In this document: positions 31,857-34,320 of the stretch, piece after piece
How positions within the stretch are numbered: the first letter of the stretch is position 1
Layout: each line of letters begins with the position of its first letter
Assembly: GCA_900155495.1 (NCBI GenBank)
Contig: FTLJ01001029.1
Span: 1 to 34,320 of the forward strand
Source: Porogramme epimiltina
Lineage: Eukaryota; Basidiomycota; Agaricomycetes; Polyporales; Polyporaceae
Length of the DNA: 34,320 bases
Reading direction: 5' to 3'
The notes under the pieces: model-generated
Database searches by the model: none
Told to the model about the DNA's origin: nothing
Seen by the model: only the letters and a program-made list of their open reading frames with translations
Translations under genes and position numbers: made by a program

Positions 31857-33828
31857 ATGACCGCAGATACAAACACCACAGAGCTCCTCGCATCCGACTT
31901 CCCCACCAAATCCGTGACGATCTTCCAGTCGTCCGTCGCGGAAGTGACGCGCGAGTTCACCGTCTCTCTCCAGGTGTGCCTCTTCGCACTCCGTGCCTCG
32001 ATTACCCATGCGCCACAATTGACCAACGGATGCTCCAGGCTGGCAGGAACGTCATCGAAATCCGTGGGATCTCGAGCAACGTCGACGTCGAGTCGCCGCG
32101 CGTGCATGGCCTCGGCCGCGATGCGCGCGTCTTCGACGTTTCGTGCAGCACGACATCTGCTCGCGAGCCATTGTGGCGCGACAGGAAGCAGGCGGAGGAG
32201 CTCAAAGAACTTAGAGCGGAGCGCGTTAGGGTGTACGCGGAGCGCAAGATGCAGGAGCGCGAGGCCGCGCTGCTCGACGATGCTGCCGCCGCGACGGTGA
32301 GGGAGAAGGGCGTTGATGTGGCGCTGATGGATCGACTTTTGGAGCGTAAGCGGGACGCCACGAAGAAGGTCACGGAACTCAAGGACCAGATGAACGACGT
32401 AGAACGCGCGATTAGGGTCCTGGAGAGTGGTTTCGTGGGGAAGTGCGAGACGGCGATAGTCGCCACTATCATCGGCAAACGGGAGTGTCAAGTCACGTTC
32501 CAGCTCACGTACTGTAAGTGTACCGCTCGCGATCGTGTTGATCCCCGGCACTCACTCCTGATGGGATTCGCAGTGGTTGGAGGTGTGAGCTGGCGTCCGT
32601 CCTACGACCTGCACGCCACGACAGTAGGCGGACACACCTCTCCCGACGTCTCCCTAGTCTACTGTGCGAACATCACGCAAACCACGGGCGAAGATTGGAA
32701 CAATGTCGCGCTCACGCTGAGCAACGCGAGCTCTCAGACACTCAAGAGCCTCTCCGTGCCGACCCTATCCCCGCTCACGCTCGCCCCAACCGCCACCAAC
32801 TCGTCTCGCGGCAGATCGGGTTACCCAGCAACCGTCGTCCTCCCCGAACCCTATGTAATGTCTATGGCGCCGGTGTGTCTTGCGGAAGTCTCGCGCAGTC
32901 GGTCCCCCAGCCCCTACCTCCGGCAACGATTTTCCGTCCAGACCACCCCGCCGCCTATACGGGTCGAGGCGCGGCCCGCCGCTGCAATCGCCCCGCCACA
33001 GGTCGACGCCGCGGCGGCCGACCGCAGCCCGCTCGCGCTCGCGTACCGCGTCGAGGGCGCGGTGACCCTCGCAAGCGACGGGCTCGCGCACCGCATCGCG
33101 ATCGCCGTGCTCGACTTCCAGGCCGAGCTCAAGTACGTGTGTGCGCCGCGCCTCAATACAGCAGTGTTCATCGAGGCGAGCGTGAAGAACACGAGCGAGT
33201 ACGAGCTGCTGGCGGGGCCGGTGAGCGTGTTCATGGATGGCGGGTTCGTTACGAAGACCTCCCTCGGCGTGAGTTCCCCTCCTATCACTCCTCAGAAGGA
33301 ACCCTGTTTGCTCACGAGCATGCCCCCCAGCTAATCTCGGTGAACGAGAGCTTCGAGTGCGTGCTCGGCGTCGACACCGCCCTCCGCGTCACGTACCATA
33401 CCGACGCGCGCACCGTGCACGAGCCCGCGCGCAGCTTCGCTGAGCCCACGAAGACGACGACGTCTACGGTCACGATCACTGTGGCGAACAAGCACACGTT
33501 CGACGTTGTGGACCTCGTGATGCGCGACACGGTCCCGCTCGGCAACGAAAATGCGAAGATTAAGGTAATGTTGCGGAAGCCCGACGGCCTCGCGCTCGCA
33601 AAGGCGGATGATGAGGTTGCGGTCGCGCTAGGAGATGCCAGTGAGGTCAAGGAGGTGAAGGTCAGGTGGGGGAAGGTGGAGGACGGGAAGGGAGGCGAGA
33701 AGGATGGGATGTACGAGTGGGTGTGCGGGATCCCGGCGGGGAAGAAGGTGCAGCCGGAGACGGAGTGGGACGTGAAAGCGCCAGGGGAGTTGAAGTGGGA
33801 GGAAAAGAAGGGTCAGGGTCGGGCGTGA
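31857..33828 (+). CDS. DUF4140/DUF4139 domain protein (mucoidy-inhibitor-like)
   Basis: The ATG lies in an ideal context (GCCACCATG). Four exons, 31857-31973, 32039-32513, 32574-33268 and 33331-33828, join in phase to 594 aa. Residues about 20-75 (FPTKSVTIFQSSVAEVTREF, then AGRNVIEIRGISSNVDVES) match the N-terminal DUF4140 domain. Residues about 85-185 form a coiled coil. From VGGVSWRPSYDLHA onward the protein follows DUF4139: ITQTTGEDWNNVALTLSNAS, then ALAYRVEGAVTLASDGLAHR, then VFIEASVKNTSEYELLAG and FVTKTSLG, to WDVKAPGEL near the end. The family is widespread in fungi and bacteria with no settled biochemical function. A Pro/Ala-rich linker of about 120 residues splits the DUF4139 core. 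The coding sequence is intact. Confidence 0.9.
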
Positions 33829-34320
33829 CGGTTTGGTGGCCCGCGTTGCTCTCGGTGTGCATTGCATTGAAAGCAGTATCGAACAAGAATCAACTTGTCG
33901 ACTTATAGTCAAAACTCGAAAGCTTGTGCGCAGCGCGACGTCATTCACTTGGCCGGTGTACGCCGGATCACGTTAGCAACATTCCCACGCCCTCACCTCG
34001 TTCCAGTCCACGTGGCCCCAATCTCCATGGTGACGTCAGCAAGGGTCTTCCTTTCTCTTCGTCTGTCTCCGCTCCTTCGCCGCTGGGATTATCTGCTAGT
34101 GCTGGGCTAGTATTCTCAATGATTACTGGTGGATAGCCCTGCCTTCTTCGCCTTAACTCATCTGAGACCTCCGAGGGGACCACGTTAACACTTGGAGCTC
34201 AAGAATCAACATTAAAACCGTCAGTATCCTCGCTCAACGCCCAACGACATTGACAGTTCTCATTAGGTAACATAACACGAGTGTATTTACCCATGGCTTT
34301 GCCATGATGTGGGTCAAAGG
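33829..34320. other. 3' flank to the window edge, no gene seen
   Basis: These 492 bases contain only short, incoherent ORFs. No tRNA, repeat or recognisable regulatory site could be identified. Confidence 0.4.

Overview
The window reads as nuclear DNA of a filamentous basidiomycete, most likely an agaricomycete of the polypore type. The basis is GC-rich coding sequence, genes split by many 45-65 nt GT-AG introns, and family content: a HET-domain protein, a fungal glutaminase A, an OTT_1508-like deaminase, a fungal MDP-1 phosphatase and a DUF4139 protein. All assignments come from reading translations and splice phases by eye; no database search was possible.

Layout. 1-2394 (+): 3' part of a coiled-coil protein gene cut by the window edge. 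2582-2920 (-): short ORF remnant. 3155-5215 (-): six-exon OTT_1508-like deaminase. 5501-5985 (-): 3' end of an unrecognised gene. 6196-9181 (+): tandem paralogue of the first gene, with a membrane N-terminus, a Ser/Leu microsatellite, and a C-terminal region broken by two frameshifts and three stops (to about 9875). 9876-11240: repeat-bearing spacer. 11241-13946 (+): HET-domain gene with a coiled-coil insert and a duplicated acidic tail. 13947-18180: gene-poor stretch with CTCTA-rich clusters, an F-box/LRR-like gene fragment (-) and a probable heavily spliced membrane protein gene (-). 18576-19583 (+): low-complexity uncharacterised gene. 19584-22042: spacer with a dispersed inverted repeat and a MITE-like structure. 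22043-25712 (-): 17-exon glutaminase A with a signal peptide and a C-terminal membrane anchor. 27069-28571 (-): intronless multi-pass membrane protein. 28920-29915 (+): eight-exon MDP-1 phosphatase. 30442-31516 (+): protein with a nucleotidyltransferase-like signature. 31857-33828 (+): DUF4140/DUF4139 protein. The last 490 bases hold no gene I can support.

How the parts relate. The right third (22-34 kb) looks like conserved housekeeping or metabolic sequence with intact splice phases. The left two thirds look accessory: tandem duplication with decay, a HET gene of the class used in fungal self/non-self recognition, a deaminase family found in fungal and bacterial conflict settings, gene fragments and unclassified repeats. 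I see no operon-like or clearly co-regulated system. The most interesting candidates are the deaminase, the HET protein with its unusual insert, the nucleotidyltransferase-like protein and the decaying coiled-coil duplicate.
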